Shown here one piece after another: positions 24,530 through 34,790 of a stretch of DNA of 64,000 nucleotides. The notes beneath the pieces were generated by a model, which saw only the letters and a list, made by a program, of their open reading frames with translations, was not told the origin of the DNA and ran no database searches. The position numbers and the translations under genes are program-made. The stretch is taken from contig JAHQIY010000013.1 in the NCBI GenBank assembly GCA_019054805.1, positions 2,294,001 through 2,358,000 on the forward strand. The letters are read 5' to 3'. The stretch is from Brachionus manjavacas (lineage: Eukaryota > Rotifera > Eurotatoria > Ploima > Brachionidae). The stretch's first letter is position 1. Every line of letters begins with the position of its first letter.

Positions 24530-24830
24530 GTATAGATTATATTACGCATTATTGATACAATTAAATTTAATTATCTCTCATCACAATTTTTTAAATCAAT
24601 GCTAAGTGACCCCCCCTCTAATAAATCTTTTTCCTCTGATTTGGTACTTATTTCAAAGTACTTTGAAACCTCAAAAATTACAGCAAATCTTAAATAAAAT
24701 CTTAAAATTAATCTGATTAGTAATGATGGTATATCTGATTCAATTTGGTTATGTCTTTGCAGTTTAAAATTAAAACATTACAGAACTCTCTTAAATGAGC
24801 TAATTCAAAAAAAAAAAAATCCTTGAATTT

Positions 24831-25133
24831 TGGTCCAAATTTTATTGATTTCTAATTTTCATGCCTTTTTCTATTTTTGAACTGATGTTCCTTTTTTATT
24901 TTTTAAATTTTAATTTTAGGTAATAATTTTTCATTATTTAAAAAAAATCACAAAAACACAAAAAAAAAATTTTATTTTTATTTTTTTTTACTTCTCCTTA
25001 AAGAAGGTTAATTTAATTCAATTAATATATATGACAACTAGTTCAGGAAATATATTAAAGTTTTAAATAGTGAAATTCTATGAAATGGCACACCTTGGCC
25101 AATTTTCAATTCATAAAATTAAATAAGACACTT

Positions 25134-25168
<35 letters not shown>

Positions 25169-25672
25169 CAAATAGCCATTTAGGCCGGCTGAAAATTTTT
25201 TTTAATTTATTGCTACACTTACTGATTATTTCTGTGAAGTGGGTGTCAAAACCTTTGGTTCTGTCTATAGCATTTGGTTGATTTGTTTTTCAAATGCCAT
25301 TAATAAATTGTTTGCAAAAAAAACCAGTTGGTTCATCATTGAATTTTGTTTAAGACCTCACGTAATTAAAATAGAGAACTTGGAAAAATTATTTTTAAGC
25401 TCTTTTTTTCTGTTGAAAATCACACACACATTTGTTTCAGCAAATTTGGTTGCCTTGGAAAATTTGGATTTTTCAAACCAGAATTTCAATTAAAAAAAAT
25501 ATTATTTACTTAACTTCTATACAACGATCTGCTGGATAACTGGAAAAATGTCAGCTCCCGAACATTACAGCCTTTAATTAAATCAAAATCTTAGAATTTA
25601 AAATTTATGCTTTCACTAAATAATAAATTTTACGAAATTGAGTTTTTGTTTAATTTTTAAAATAAAAAAAGA
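24831..25672. other. Gene-free AT-rich spacer with (ATTT)n run
   Basis: 25134-25168 is an (ATTT)n microsatellite. On the minus strand it follows CAGCCGGCCTAAATGGC, a short GC hairpin-like block, so it looks like another retroposon 3' end (25134-25195, minus). No gene is evident in the rest. Confidence 0.55.
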
Positions 25673-26845
25673 ATGCTCGAAAAATTAATAAAAGCTTTTT
25701 TTATCCTAATCGGCCTTGTTGTCTCAGTAATTCCAATCTGTGTTTTTGGTTTTGACTGGAAGTTAATGGCCGACACAGTCTACTCAGCTTCCTTTTCAAT
25801 CAAAGAATTTAATCAATTAGTAAGCTATTCGGCCATTTACTCGGCAGTTGTCATAATAAATTTTATTTTTTTATTCATTGTTATTGGTGCCACAATAGGC
25901 TTAATCATTTTTTCCATAATAAATTTAGGCGAAATTAAGCTAACTGTCGTTTATACTCTAACTAGTATATTTTTGTTTTTTTCCATTCCAAAAGAATCAA
26001 TCACTTTTAAATTTATAACATGTTTTGCGTTTAACGATGGCGCTTTTGTTCAAGCTAGAGCTACTTTAATGATAATTTATGTCATTGGCATCTTTGGATT
26101 TAGTCTGATATTTTTGTACAACATAAGACAAAAAGAAAAACTTGAGATATCATTTTTTACCATTGGCTTTATTCTTTTTGTTTTATCTGTGATTACAATA
26201 TGTGGACTAAACATTGCCATGTTGGTAAAGCTCAGTTTCACTTCTGTAGACATTAACCCCAAATCGATCAAAATGGCACTTTTTAAAGCCGAGGAAATTG
26301 AACAAATCAAGTCTGGCCGATTTACCAAAGGGGCAAATTTTGACGAAAGGATACTTGGTGTAATACACGATGTGGTGTTCAGTGAAATTAAAGACCTGAA
26401 TTCGGTAGAATGCTCGGATAATGATTGCAGCACTTTTTATAAAAGGTATTACAGAAAAGAAATTGATTGTGGTCAAGTTTTATCCAAAGATAAACTTATT
26501 GACTGTCAACAAAATGTTAGCAAAGTAATTTTCAAGTTTCGATACATAGATGATGGAGAATATCCGGTTTATAATTGTTTGACATTAGACAAAAAAAATG
26601 AGTGTAAACAAATATGTAATTTATTGGAAAATTATGGAGTATATTTAGTTCAAGATTTTTCAGATAAAGTTGAACCAGCGTGGAGCGGTTTTGGCAAATG
26701 TGAAGTGGTTCAGCCATCATTTGATCTAGATTTGGATAAAAGTGTGCAAGTTGAGTGTGCAAGTTTTGAAGAATCTGGTTCTGTGGGTCTAAAAAAAAAT
26801 CAGTTTTTTATTTTTTTTTACTTTATTTTTTTAAGTATCAAATGA
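25673..26845 (+). CDS. Multipass membrane protein with Cys-rich C-terminal domain, unknown family
   Basis: Single-exon frame of 390 aa with ATG in a good context (AAAGAATGC). Four to five predicted helices fill residues 7-183. They are followed by a roughly 190-residue hydrophilic domain with nine cysteines (VEC, NDC, IDC twice, YNC, NEC, QIC, GKC, VEC), probably extracellular and disulphide-bonded, and a final hydrophobic tail (FFIFFYFIFL). I do not recognise it. Four N-terminal helices recall claudin or tetraspanin-like proteins, but the CCG and W-GLW-C hallmarks are absent. Probably lineage-specific. Confidence 0.7.
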   Translation: MLEKLIKAFFILIGLVVSVIPICVFGFDWKLMADTVYSASFSIKEFNQLVSYSAIYSAVVIINFIFLFIVIGATIGLIIFSIINLGEIKLTVVYTLTSIFLFFSIPKESITFKFITCFAFNDGAFVQARATLMIIYVIGIFGFSLIFLYNIRQKEKLEISFFTIGFILFVLSVITICGLNIAMLVKLSFTSVDINPKSIKMALFKAEEIEQIKSGRFTKGANFDERILGVIHDVVFSEIKDLNSVECSDNDCSTFYKRYYRKEIDCGQVLSKDKLIDCQQNVSKVIFKFRYIDDGEYPVYNCLTLDKKNECKQICNLLENYGVYLVQDFSDKVEPAWSGFGKCEVVQPSFDLDLDKSVQVECASFEESGSVGLKKNQFFIFFYFIFLSIK

Positions 26846-26943
26846 AATAAGAAGAAAATTTGTATTTTTATAATTGAGGTTTTTTTTTGAATAAATTTTT
26901 TAAATTTCAAAATTTTTCCTTAAAATTTTAAAACCAAGAAGCC

Positions 26944-27240
26944 TTTCAAATTGGAAAGATGTCACCTCGGGGGTACTACAAGGTAGTGTGTTAGGCCCTA
27001 TACTCTTCGCAATTTTCATCAATGACTTACCAAGCCACTTGATCTACACAAGCTTAGGAACATGGAACAATGGACCTCACTCTATCGCACCTAAATTCGT
27101 CTGCATCTAGAGTTTGCAGTTTCCGCTTGGAACTCGTTTCTCAGAAGAGATTGAGATTGAGATATTGAGACCTTTGAAAGATTCTAGAAAAGAATTACGA
27201 GAGTCCCAACTTCTTTGAACGACCTAATGCTAGGAGCTTT
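26944..27240 (+). mobile_element. LINE reverse transcriptase relic
   Basis: Reads [20 protein letters not shown], then [10 protein letters not shown] (motif B region), followed by a scrambled thumb region with stops. No ends preserved. Confidence 0.75.
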
Positions 27241-27389
27241 TTTTTTGCACGTAGTTAGACTTTGTAAACAGATTTGTTGTCTTTTTTTGTTGAGGATTCT
27301 AATCAGATGCACTGTACTCAAATAAAGGTCTTTAGAATGTTTTAAAGTTATAAAACAATTTAAATATTTTGATGTCCTAATTTTAAATG

Positions 27390-27465
27390 CTTAACTTTTC
27401 AAATCTTTGATCTTATTTTGATATGTAAAAGCAAAATTCAATGAAATTTCAAGATATTCAATAAA
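27390..27465 (+). repeat. Noncoding dispersed repeat, short copy
   Basis: Begins CTTAACTTTTCAAATCTTTG; diverged copy of the units at 34560-34790 and 51590-51840. Only the 5' part of the family consensus is present here. Confidence 0.55.
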
Positions 27466-27789
27466 ATTCATCTTATCTTCTAAGTTCCCCTTTTTGTTAT
27501 AAATGAAGAATGTAACTAGATCATCTGCGAAAAGTAGAGAGTATTCATTATTTGTTTTGTTTCTTTTGAGGATGTCACTACTATATATACTAAATAAAAT
27601 AAGACTAATTGCTTAGCCTTGAGCAGCTACCTATTGCCGATCTCTAATCTTCCAAGTCATATTAATTGTTAATAAGTTGGATAAAAATTTAGGTTCTCAT
27701 TTAATTTTTAATTTTAACCTAACTAATCATTTTAAATTTTTCAATAATAAGTGTAATTTAAATATTTGTATAACTATATGATTTACAAG

Positions 27790-28640
27790 TGTAATGAAGA
27801 TGTTCCCCGACATTTATTTGTTTTAATTTAATTTTATTTATTTTAATTTACGGAACGATCTCTGGAGTGAACCATGGGAAATTTCGAAAGTTCTGTCAGA
27901 ACAAAACATAGAGATAACATCAAATGGAAAGAGTAAAATAGTAAATGTTGATAATGTTAAACTAAAAGAACCTGATCGAGTTGAGAAATTAAATAAAGAT
28001 GTCGCTTACATAACTAGATTTGGAAGAATAATTAGACCCAGAGTTAATTAAAGAACTTGTGTTATATTTTTTCAAAAAACACTACATATATAAGACATAT
28101 CACACTCATCATTACCATTAATTTATTTAGAAAATGCAAAAACACGTCAAGGTAAGCAAAAGCAAGAACTGTCAGCTAAGGAGAAGGGAAAGAAGGGTGA
28201 AGCAGCGGTTGGAGGATGAGAAACGTGTGAGGCTCAAAGAGTAAGAGCTTAAAATTAAAATTTGGCTAGCGACGGACAACTGGAAAATGAACCCCTTGAA
28301 AGTGGACTCCCTCAACAAATATGGGAACCCCGACGAAACCATATTACCGTTCACGGGGAAAAGTCCTAAAATAATTCCTCTATTTTCTATGGACATTGCA
28401 ATAAACGTGCAGGACCCAAGGGTAGCTAAGAGGAAGTTCCAAGAGGAAGTGCTTTTAATATTTGGCTCAGATAGTGAGTTGTGATGGGTAATGGTGAAGA
28501 TGGAGATGTCAAAAGAAGTTTTAGTTTTTTCTTTTAAATTTTAGGAAAATTTATTTTTAAGGGGGGAGATGTAATGAAGATGTTCCCCGACATTTATTTA
28601 TTTTAATTTTATGTGTTTTAAAGTTGAAGAAAATTACTTC
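27790..28640 (+). mobile_element. Internally deleted Ty3/gypsy-type LTR retrotransposon
   Basis: The 5' end of an LTR (TGTAATGAAGATGTTCCCCG) occurs at 27790 and again at 28570. The second copy directly follows a purine tract (AAGGGGGGAGA), as expected for a 3' LTR. Between them, 27850-28050 encodes an integrase C-terminal tail (RNDLWSEPWEISKVLSEQN; IVNVDNVKLKEPDR). 28130-28485 holds further frames (FTGKSPKIIPLFSMDIAINV) preceding the tract. Protease, reverse transcriptase and most of integrase are missing. The full 3' LTR length cannot be set by eye. Confidence 0.72.
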
Positions 28641-28904
28641 ATTCGTTATTTTAATATTTTAACATAAATATAACTTTAAATTTTTTAAATTACATGTTGT
28701 CTCTATAATCGAAACCAGCTGGAAAAGTTAGTTCAAGTCGGTTGCTGATCAACAGACTATAAACAGAACCAACTGATTGGTTCTAGGCTCTGGCTGAAAA
28801 AGTCATTCATACGGGGCTGCATAAGTCTCATAGGGATTTATTAAGGTATTTAGAAAAAAGCACCCACATACTATCATTTAAGTACTATTCACTTATCCGT
28901 CTCA

Positions 28905-29199
28905 TTGTCAGGAAAAAACTCATCCATCGGCATTACACAAGTAAAACTATTTTATTCAAAATTTAAAAATTATTGTATCCCATTTCAAAACAACTCAACA
29001 TGTGAATCAAGCGGGGTTGGGTATATTATTAAATTTTCAAGATGCAATGTTTTTTATATAGGTGAATCATGTAAAAACGAAGAGAAAGAATTGGACAACA
29101 CTTTTATAACATTAATCATTTTAGACAAAATATCAGAAAATCTTACTTTGATAAAGTTACTTTGATAAACTTGCTGAACTATCAGTTCACTATAATAGT
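28905..29199 (+). mobile_element. Penelope-like element relic with GIY-YIG nuclease motif
   Basis: Reads CESSGVGYIIKFSRCNVFYI, then GESCKNEEKEL, matching the GIY...YIG core with the spaced cysteines found in the endonuclease of EN+ Penelope-like retroelements. Frame is lost soon after. Immediately followed by the hAT element at 29208. No reverse transcriptase part is adjacent. Confidence 0.6.
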
Positions 29200-29207
29200 C
29201 TAAATCA

Positions 29208-30190
29208 CAGAGTTGTTTAAAATTCACAAGTCTTAAGTCAAGTCAAAGTCTTGACTTTAACTTGTAGGAAAAAATTTAAAAAGTACAAGTCTTGACTTTG
29301 TAACTTTAAAGTTATTATTAATTTATTTAAAGAAATTAATTATTGTTTAAAAATATTTTCATGGTTTTTGCGTTGCAATTTTCACTCATTTTTAATTTTC
29401 ATTTTGATTCATTTTATTTAGCTTATATCAGAATATATATAATAATCTATGTTGGTCAGAACTGAAATTATACAAATATTCAGAATCTTTAAAGAAATTT
29501 TAATAACGATTCAAATATTAAGTGCTTAAAAAAACAAATTAATGTCGTTTGATTTCTAAAAAATTTTTTGAATGACTTACATCTTGAAATAAATTAATTG
29601 CAATTTCGCTTTTAAGCTTAAGATTATTTGACTTAATCCAGCATTCGCACGTGCGTTCCTCGAACAGTTTTTTTTTAAAGCATTTTATCATCAAAAAGTT
29701 AGCGTCTAAGCTAAAAATTGTCACTATAAATAAAAGAGATTTACAATCTTTTTAAACAATCTCTAAAACATTGCTTATTTATAAAATTGGTATTTACTAT
29801 TTCTTTTTAATTTTCTATAAAATTAAGCTTTGATTATTATTTATTTATTCTTATCTTATTTAACTTTAGAGAATTTTAAACACGATTTTAAAAATAAAAA
29901 TGAACATTGATATTCAAATTAAGAAATCTGAAAATTTGAAGATTTGTTTTACGGATTTTACAGTCGAAAGTAAACATTTAAATAATAATAATAATTTTTT
30001 TATATATTCTTTTGTACAGAAAACACTGAAAAAATCATTGTTTCAAGATCTGGTTTGTGTATCACTTGCAAAATCTAAATTAAAGATTTAAGTCAAGACT
30101 TGTACTTTTTTAATTTTTAAAGTCAAATTCTTGACTTTGACTTTTTAATGACTTGTTGAGACTTTTTTTCGTGACTTTTGTACAAGTCTG
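29208..30190. mobile_element. Non-autonomous hAT transposon with 8-bp TSD
   Basis: Starts CAGAGTTGTTTAAAATTCAC and ends ACAAGTCTG, whose reverse complement is CAGACTTGT. It is flanked by a perfect 8-bp duplication CTAAATCA (29200-29207 and 30191-30198). Subterminal AAGTCAAGTC/GACTTGAC repeats lie at both ends, as in hAT transposase-binding regions. 983 bp. The interior has only short unassignable frames (e.g. 29539-29724 minus), so it depends on a transposase from elsewhere. Same family as 61022-62232. Confidence 0.88.
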
Positions 30191-30633
30191 CTAAATCATT
30201 CAATAGATTATTTAAATTTTTTAATTTTAAATAAAATTTACATGATAAAATAAAAAGACTATCAACAGAAACTGAGTTGATAAATATTTTCCTAAATTTT
30301 CAAATTCTTTTTTTAAACAAAAAAATACCAAAAATTGAATTTATAAAAACTCTAAAGTTTGCTTCTTTTTCAAAATGATTGTACACTGTTTTGAGAAAAA
30401 TTATAAAAAAATTTCCTTTTTTTTTCATTAAATTTCAATCTTAATCTCTGATTTATAAAAATATTTTCATAATAAAAAGACTTGAATAATAATTATTGAA
30501 ATTAAAAGAAAGTTTAAAAATATTAACATTTAAAATTGAATTTATTTTTGTAATCAATTTTATTCTCTGTAACTAAATTTTAAATTTTAACTAATGAACT
30601 CGAACATTTTTTAACATTTTCTCGATAGCAACA

Positions 30634-30835
30634 GGGTTTAAACGACGGCGAAAGCCGTTCGGACAAACCCAGGGGTAACCCAAAATTATATTTTTAATAA
30701 AAATAAAAAAATTGAATTTATTGGATGCTGCTCTTCTTATGTCTTAAACTTAATTATTTTATTTTTTTAATATATTTTTTTACATCGCCTTTAAGGCGTC
30801 CATTGAATAAATAAACAAATAATATGTTTTTGTAT
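30634..30835 (+). mobile_element. Structured retroposon 3' region
   Basis: 30634-30670 folds as a nested hairpin: outer GGGTTT/AAACCC and inner stem closed by a GAAA tetraloop (ACGGCGAAAGCCGT). A GGGTAACCC hairpin follows. About 110 bp further comes CGCCTTTAAGGCG, then AATAAATAAACAAATAA. Two structured blocks before an A-rich tetranucleotide tail suggest a retroposon 3' untranslated region. No coding part recognised. Confidence 0.5.
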
Positions 30836-31740
30836 TCTTTTGGAAATAAATTTCTTTTTTTCCCCTTTTTTTTAAATTTAAAAACTAATCAGAATTATTC
30901 TCAAAAAATAGATCATATAGAAGATCAATTTTGGTCGAAACGCATATATCGTTATATTTTAGAAAGAAGATTTTTTTTTATAAATTTATAGAAATTATTT
31001 TATAAAAAATATATATAAATTTTTTATTATAATCCAGGTAGTAAAGTAATGAGATGGATTCATTTTAATTTTTTTTACTTAAAGATTATTTTGTATGACA
31101 CAGCTGTCATTTTTTTTCCATTATCGAATTGTCAGATTAAGAAGCTTAAACAAAATAAAATAAATAAATAAATAATTTTTTTCAAATGCTTAAATTAATG
31201 TAAAGTGATAATTTTCCTGATAAAAAAATAACATTTAATCCTCATTTTTAATATTATTCTTGACTTCATTTTTAGCATCAATTCGTTATTGACAATGAAC
31301 AATGACATTAATTCACACTTTACCTTCTGTCAAGGGAAGAAAATTTAAATAATGGCTTTTAAATTCAAATATAAACAAACGTCTGAGTGGATAAAATAAA
31401 AATTTTAGATGATTATTAAAATGATTTAAAATTATCGTTTGATGAGTTATTAATAAATTTCCTAGCATCAAAAATTTTCATATTTTTGACTTGTATTTTA
31501 TGCTTTGACTAAATTTAATTTTCCAGCTTCTTAATAAAAAAAGGGAAGTGATTAGCATGCAAGATAAAAAAGTAAATTTCCCGCTATTTTATTTAAATGT
31601 GTATATATTAAATAAATGTCGATAATATAATGATTAAGTCATTAATATATTTAGAAAAAAACTTAAGTAATTAATCAAGCCTCACAATGTTATAAATTGT
31701 CATTTATTTTGATAAAAGTAAAGATAAAATAAAAATGAAC

Positions 31741-32040
31741 TTATTTTTTTAAATGCTTAGAGGGGCAGCCTCGTTTTCTCTTTAAAACAATATTTGCAGT
31801 GGTTGCTCCCGTCTCTTTAAAGCTACTTGTGTTCTCATCTTTACCTGCTCCAGGTTGAGTTTCGCTGGGCTGTCTAATTAAGGCGCTTGCTGTAGCTGCT
31901 GGTCGTCCTTGTTTTCGTTTATGCTTAATTGAAATAGAATAAGCTACTTCGGAAAAGCTACAAAGTTTTAAACGAAAAGCTAAAGTGATAATATGATTGC
32001 ATTTTATATCACTCTCAATAATCCTTTTATTTCTTTTATT
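31741..32040 (-). pseudogene. MULE-like transposase C-terminus (SWIM end plus AT-hook)
   Basis: Minus strand, open from about 32040: DIKCNHIITLAFRLKLCSFS (the C-x-H of a SWIM zinc finger followed by the typical helix), then KHKRKQGRPAATASALIRQP (AT-hook GRP), a linker, and KRKRGCPSKHLKK before a stop at 31741. No frameshift is visible in the roughly 100 residues seen. The catalytic region is absent, replaced by an adjoining LINE. Confidence 0.65.
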
Positions 32041-32510
32041 AGATCATGATCTAAATTTTTCAAAACTTGCTTGTATTATTTCTTTAATTGTAAACAAAAA
32101 ATTGTTCAGCATAAAAAGACTCTTCTATCTATCAACATCAGTAAAAATACAATTTTTCAAAACTTTTGTTTTGACTTTTTATGATTTTTGTTCATCTCTT
32201 TTGTGTTATTTCTCAAAAGATGCAATAATCAAACTGGCTAAAAGCTATTATTTTGCAATATTTAAGTTGTTTAATTTCAAATATTATTCTCAAAACTTCA
32301 ATGATGCAAACAATTTTTGAGAAAAGTACAATTTATACGCTTTTCAGCATAGAATTTTAAATAATATGCTTTCTTTATCAAATAAAATATTGTTTAATCA
32401 TAATCCACTTAACAATCTTAAAGTTCAATTGATAAGAAATGACTCAAGAAATTTAACTGGCATTAAATAATTACATGAGTTTGTGAGTTTTATTTAAAGA
32501 TCAAAGAATA
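32040..32510 (+). mobile_element. LINE reverse transcriptase C-terminal fragment
   Basis: Reads LDHDLNFSKLACIISLIVNK, KLFSIKRLFYLSTSVKIQFF, FDFCSSLL-like and KLFNFKYYSQNF, then after a shift FQHRILNNMLSLSNKILF. Thumb and C-terminal part of a non-LTR reverse transcriptase. Truncated at the 5' side, where it abuts the MULE relic. Confidence 0.72.
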
Positions 32511-32639
32511 ACATCTTAAATAAAGGCGCAAATTTAATTCTCAAGTCCAAAAACTACTGAGTTATCTATTGTAATATTCAGCTTCAAATATAGAAATTGT
32601 GACTAAAATTCATCCAAAATTTAAGTCTACAGTCAAACC

Positions 32640-32735
32640 TCTTTGATTTGGACATACAAGTTTTGAAAAAAAAGATCGGACTTGGAAATTACCGAGCTAA
32701 CAATAATTCGGAAACGAAGGAAAAAATTAAAATTT
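32640..32735 (+). mobile_element. Terminal fragment of a pogo/Tigger-like element
   Basis: Begins CAGTCAAACCTCTTTGATTT right after a TA dinucleotide, in the style of Tigger/pogo inverted repeats. No matching opposite end is present; the fragment runs into an unrelated retroposon tail. Confidence 0.45.
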
Positions 32736-32904
32736 CAGATTATTTATTTATTTATTTTAAAAATAATTTGGGCCGAGACCCCAGGCAGTTCAGAACGGCG
32801 TAAACCTTCTTTTCAGTCTGCATTCTTTAGATCATAATTTAGAATATAATTTTACAATTGACTATAGAAAATATAAAATTGTGAATAAAAAAGCATTGAT
32901 AGAA
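32735..32904 (-). mobile_element. Retroposon 3' end with (AAAT)n tail
   Basis: On the minus strand a GC block (CCTGGGGTCTCGGCCC) precedes a short AT stretch and AAATAAATAAATAAAT. No coding sequence remains. Confidence 0.5.
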
Positions 32905-33620
32905 GTATATTTATTTATTTATTTATTTCAGACTAGGCAAGGGTCCTCAAAGGACCACATTAACTAAGTATGCTGTGAAATAAAGCATACTTAAAAATTT
33001 TACAAAATAAAAATAAAAATATTTTAAGATATGATTGTCATATTAAGTTATCTAATATAAAATTGAATAAAAGAAAAGAAAACGTATTTACAGGGACATA
33101 GTTCAATTTCATCTAAAAAAGGTGATGTTAATTGAGTCTTGGAATAATATATGGTCGTAATGGTAAAGGCTATGTTTATATAAACTAGTTAATATATTTA
33201 AAATTTTAATAATTCGGCGACTGTGTTTGACATTTTCTGTTTGTCCTTAATGACAAATGCATGAGTGACTTGAGCGCTGAGTTCATCACACTTCATATCT
33301 AACTTCTTTTGCTCATTTAATCTATCTATTGCTATTTTGCATGCGTCAAAGGTGGAGGTTCCATAATTCATTTGTGATATTCCGCTAATTTCATAAACTT
33401 CATTTATGAAATCATCTTTAATAAACATTCTTTCTAGTTCGGCTAAGATCAATCTAGTGTAATCATTGTTATGCAACCTTATGTATAATTCAAGTTTCAT
33501 CAATTTTAATTTGTGTAGTGTTAGGTCAATTTTTAATGCATGAAATAGACTTGTTGTTTTAGTTCTCGTGGGTATTCCTACAATTTTCTTCACAATGTTA
33601 CCCTCTAATCTCTTAAAAAA
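32905..33620 (-). mobile_element. LINE 3' end with paired hairpins and (AAAT)n tail
   Basis: The coding tail (minus, stop at 33198) reads LEGNIVKKIVGIPTRTKTTS and FHALKIDLTLHKLKLMKLEL, a C-terminal region typical of rotifer-style LINEs by my recognition. After about 190 bp of untranslated sequence come two hairpins, AGTATGCT...AGCATACT and GGTCCTTTGAGGACC, then the tail AAATAAATAAATAAATA. The 5' edge is an abrupt A/T run at 33614-33635. It ties the hairpin-plus-tail motif to a coding LINE. Confidence 0.75.
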
Positions 33621-33635
33621 AAAAAAAAAAAAAAA

Positions 33636-34559
33636 GCAAATGATTGTAAATAAATAGTTTTTATTGTGTGAGATCGAGCTGTTCTATTATTAAATTTTAT
33701 TTACAAACAAAAAAATTATCAAAACGGATAAAACACAAATTTTTTACAAATTATTTAAAAAAGCTATCTAAATTAATTTGTTTTTCTCCTAGTTTAAAAA
33801 ACTTTAATTTATTTAAGAGATAAGAAAGATCGATTAATTCGCCCTCATTAAAAACTTGTTTTTGTTCAATATAGTTTTCAAAATTGACTAAAGATTTACT
33901 AATTTTAGGGTTGAATTTATTGTTAAATAAAACAATTTGCACACATTGTTTTATTGTTACAAATTTCTCTTTTTTGGTCAAGATTCAGTTATTTTATTTT
34001 ATTTTTTTATTTGTTTTCTGTGCCGAGCTAAGGCTCCTTCAAAAGGACGATTTTTTTCCTTTTTATATTCACCACGTTCATTTTTAAGCCGAAATAATTA
34101 ACAGTGTGATATTGAATAAAAAAGTTCAAAATTTTTTTGGTTAATTAAAAATGAACACAGAATTAATTTGTAGAAATTGTTATTTCATGCAGAAATATCT
34201 AAACAAAAATATATATTCAAAACTATAATTAAATCTAAAAAAAGTGCTAAAATTTTTGTTTTCATGTTAATTTTATTCCTTTCTATTTTCTAAATTTTGT
34301 AATTTTTAATTCGAGAACATGATAGCAATTTTGGCTTTTTTAATAAACTAAATTTATCGAATATTCTTTTTTCTATAACGAGTTTTTTTTTTTAAGATGT
34401 AATTTCAAGCAAGTGGTTGAAAGGGAGGACTAAGTTCCATTACAAACAACCTGGGATTCCATTCCAAACTATATTTTAAATAAATAAATAAATATCTTAA
34501 CAAAAGAGTAAAATGCATATTTATTTAATTGTGTCATTCGCAAATACTTGAAAGTTTCG
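33636..34559. other. AT-rich spacer with retroposon tail
   Basis: 33990-34042 (minus) is another copy of the hairpin-tail motif. A 76-codon ATG frame at 33751-33981 (minus) begins right beside it (MTKKEKFVTIKQCVQIVLFN); it is AT-rich and unrecognised. Nothing else seen. Confidence 0.45.
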
Positions 34560-34790
34560 CATGTGTTTAACTTTTCAAATCTTTGACCTTTTTTTGATCT
34601 GTAAAAGCCAAAGGCAAGAAAATTTCAAGATCTATTCAGTGGTATATTCGGTTTTGCATAATTCGAAAAATTCATTGCAAAAAACCCATTTGAAAAACGT
34701 CATAAAATGGGTTTTTTGCTCTTCTTGTCTTTTTAGCATTTAGACTGCTGTAAAGAATTTTATAAGGTTCTTTTTGCTTTCTTGAATTTG
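34560..34790 (+). repeat. Noncoding dispersed repeat with hairpin
   Basis: Closely related to 51590-51840 (shared TTTTTTTGATCTGTAAAAGC and GTTTTGCATAATTCGAAAAA). It includes the inverted pair AAACCCATTT...AAATGGGTTT. No protein. Confidence 0.75.

Larger units (their letters stand above)
22920..24830 (+). mobile_element. LINE of a separate family, split by a DNA element
   Basis: Frameshifted reverse transcriptase: YDGLFYKLFKRLHTSYW, then FKIETGVKQGAILSSFLFNI, IDDLI, VYADDIILISPKDCHLQ (catalytic YADD) and GNKWRIKFNPNKTKVV. The C-terminal part (GLEALTLNSTTKDSVNKIQN) runs to about 23850, and more C-terminal sequence (FFKSMLSDPPSNKSFSSDLV) resumes at about 24531. The 23853-24529 block between them is an inserted TIR element. 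Dead copy; the VKQG motif B separates it from the VPQG LINEs elsewhere in the window. Confidence 0.78.

Noticed and set aside
27790-28640. Viral (retrovirus-like) insertion
   Set aside because: Only an LTR start, integrase tail and polypurine tract of Ty3 type are visible; no envelope-like frame with signal or membrane segments is recognisable.
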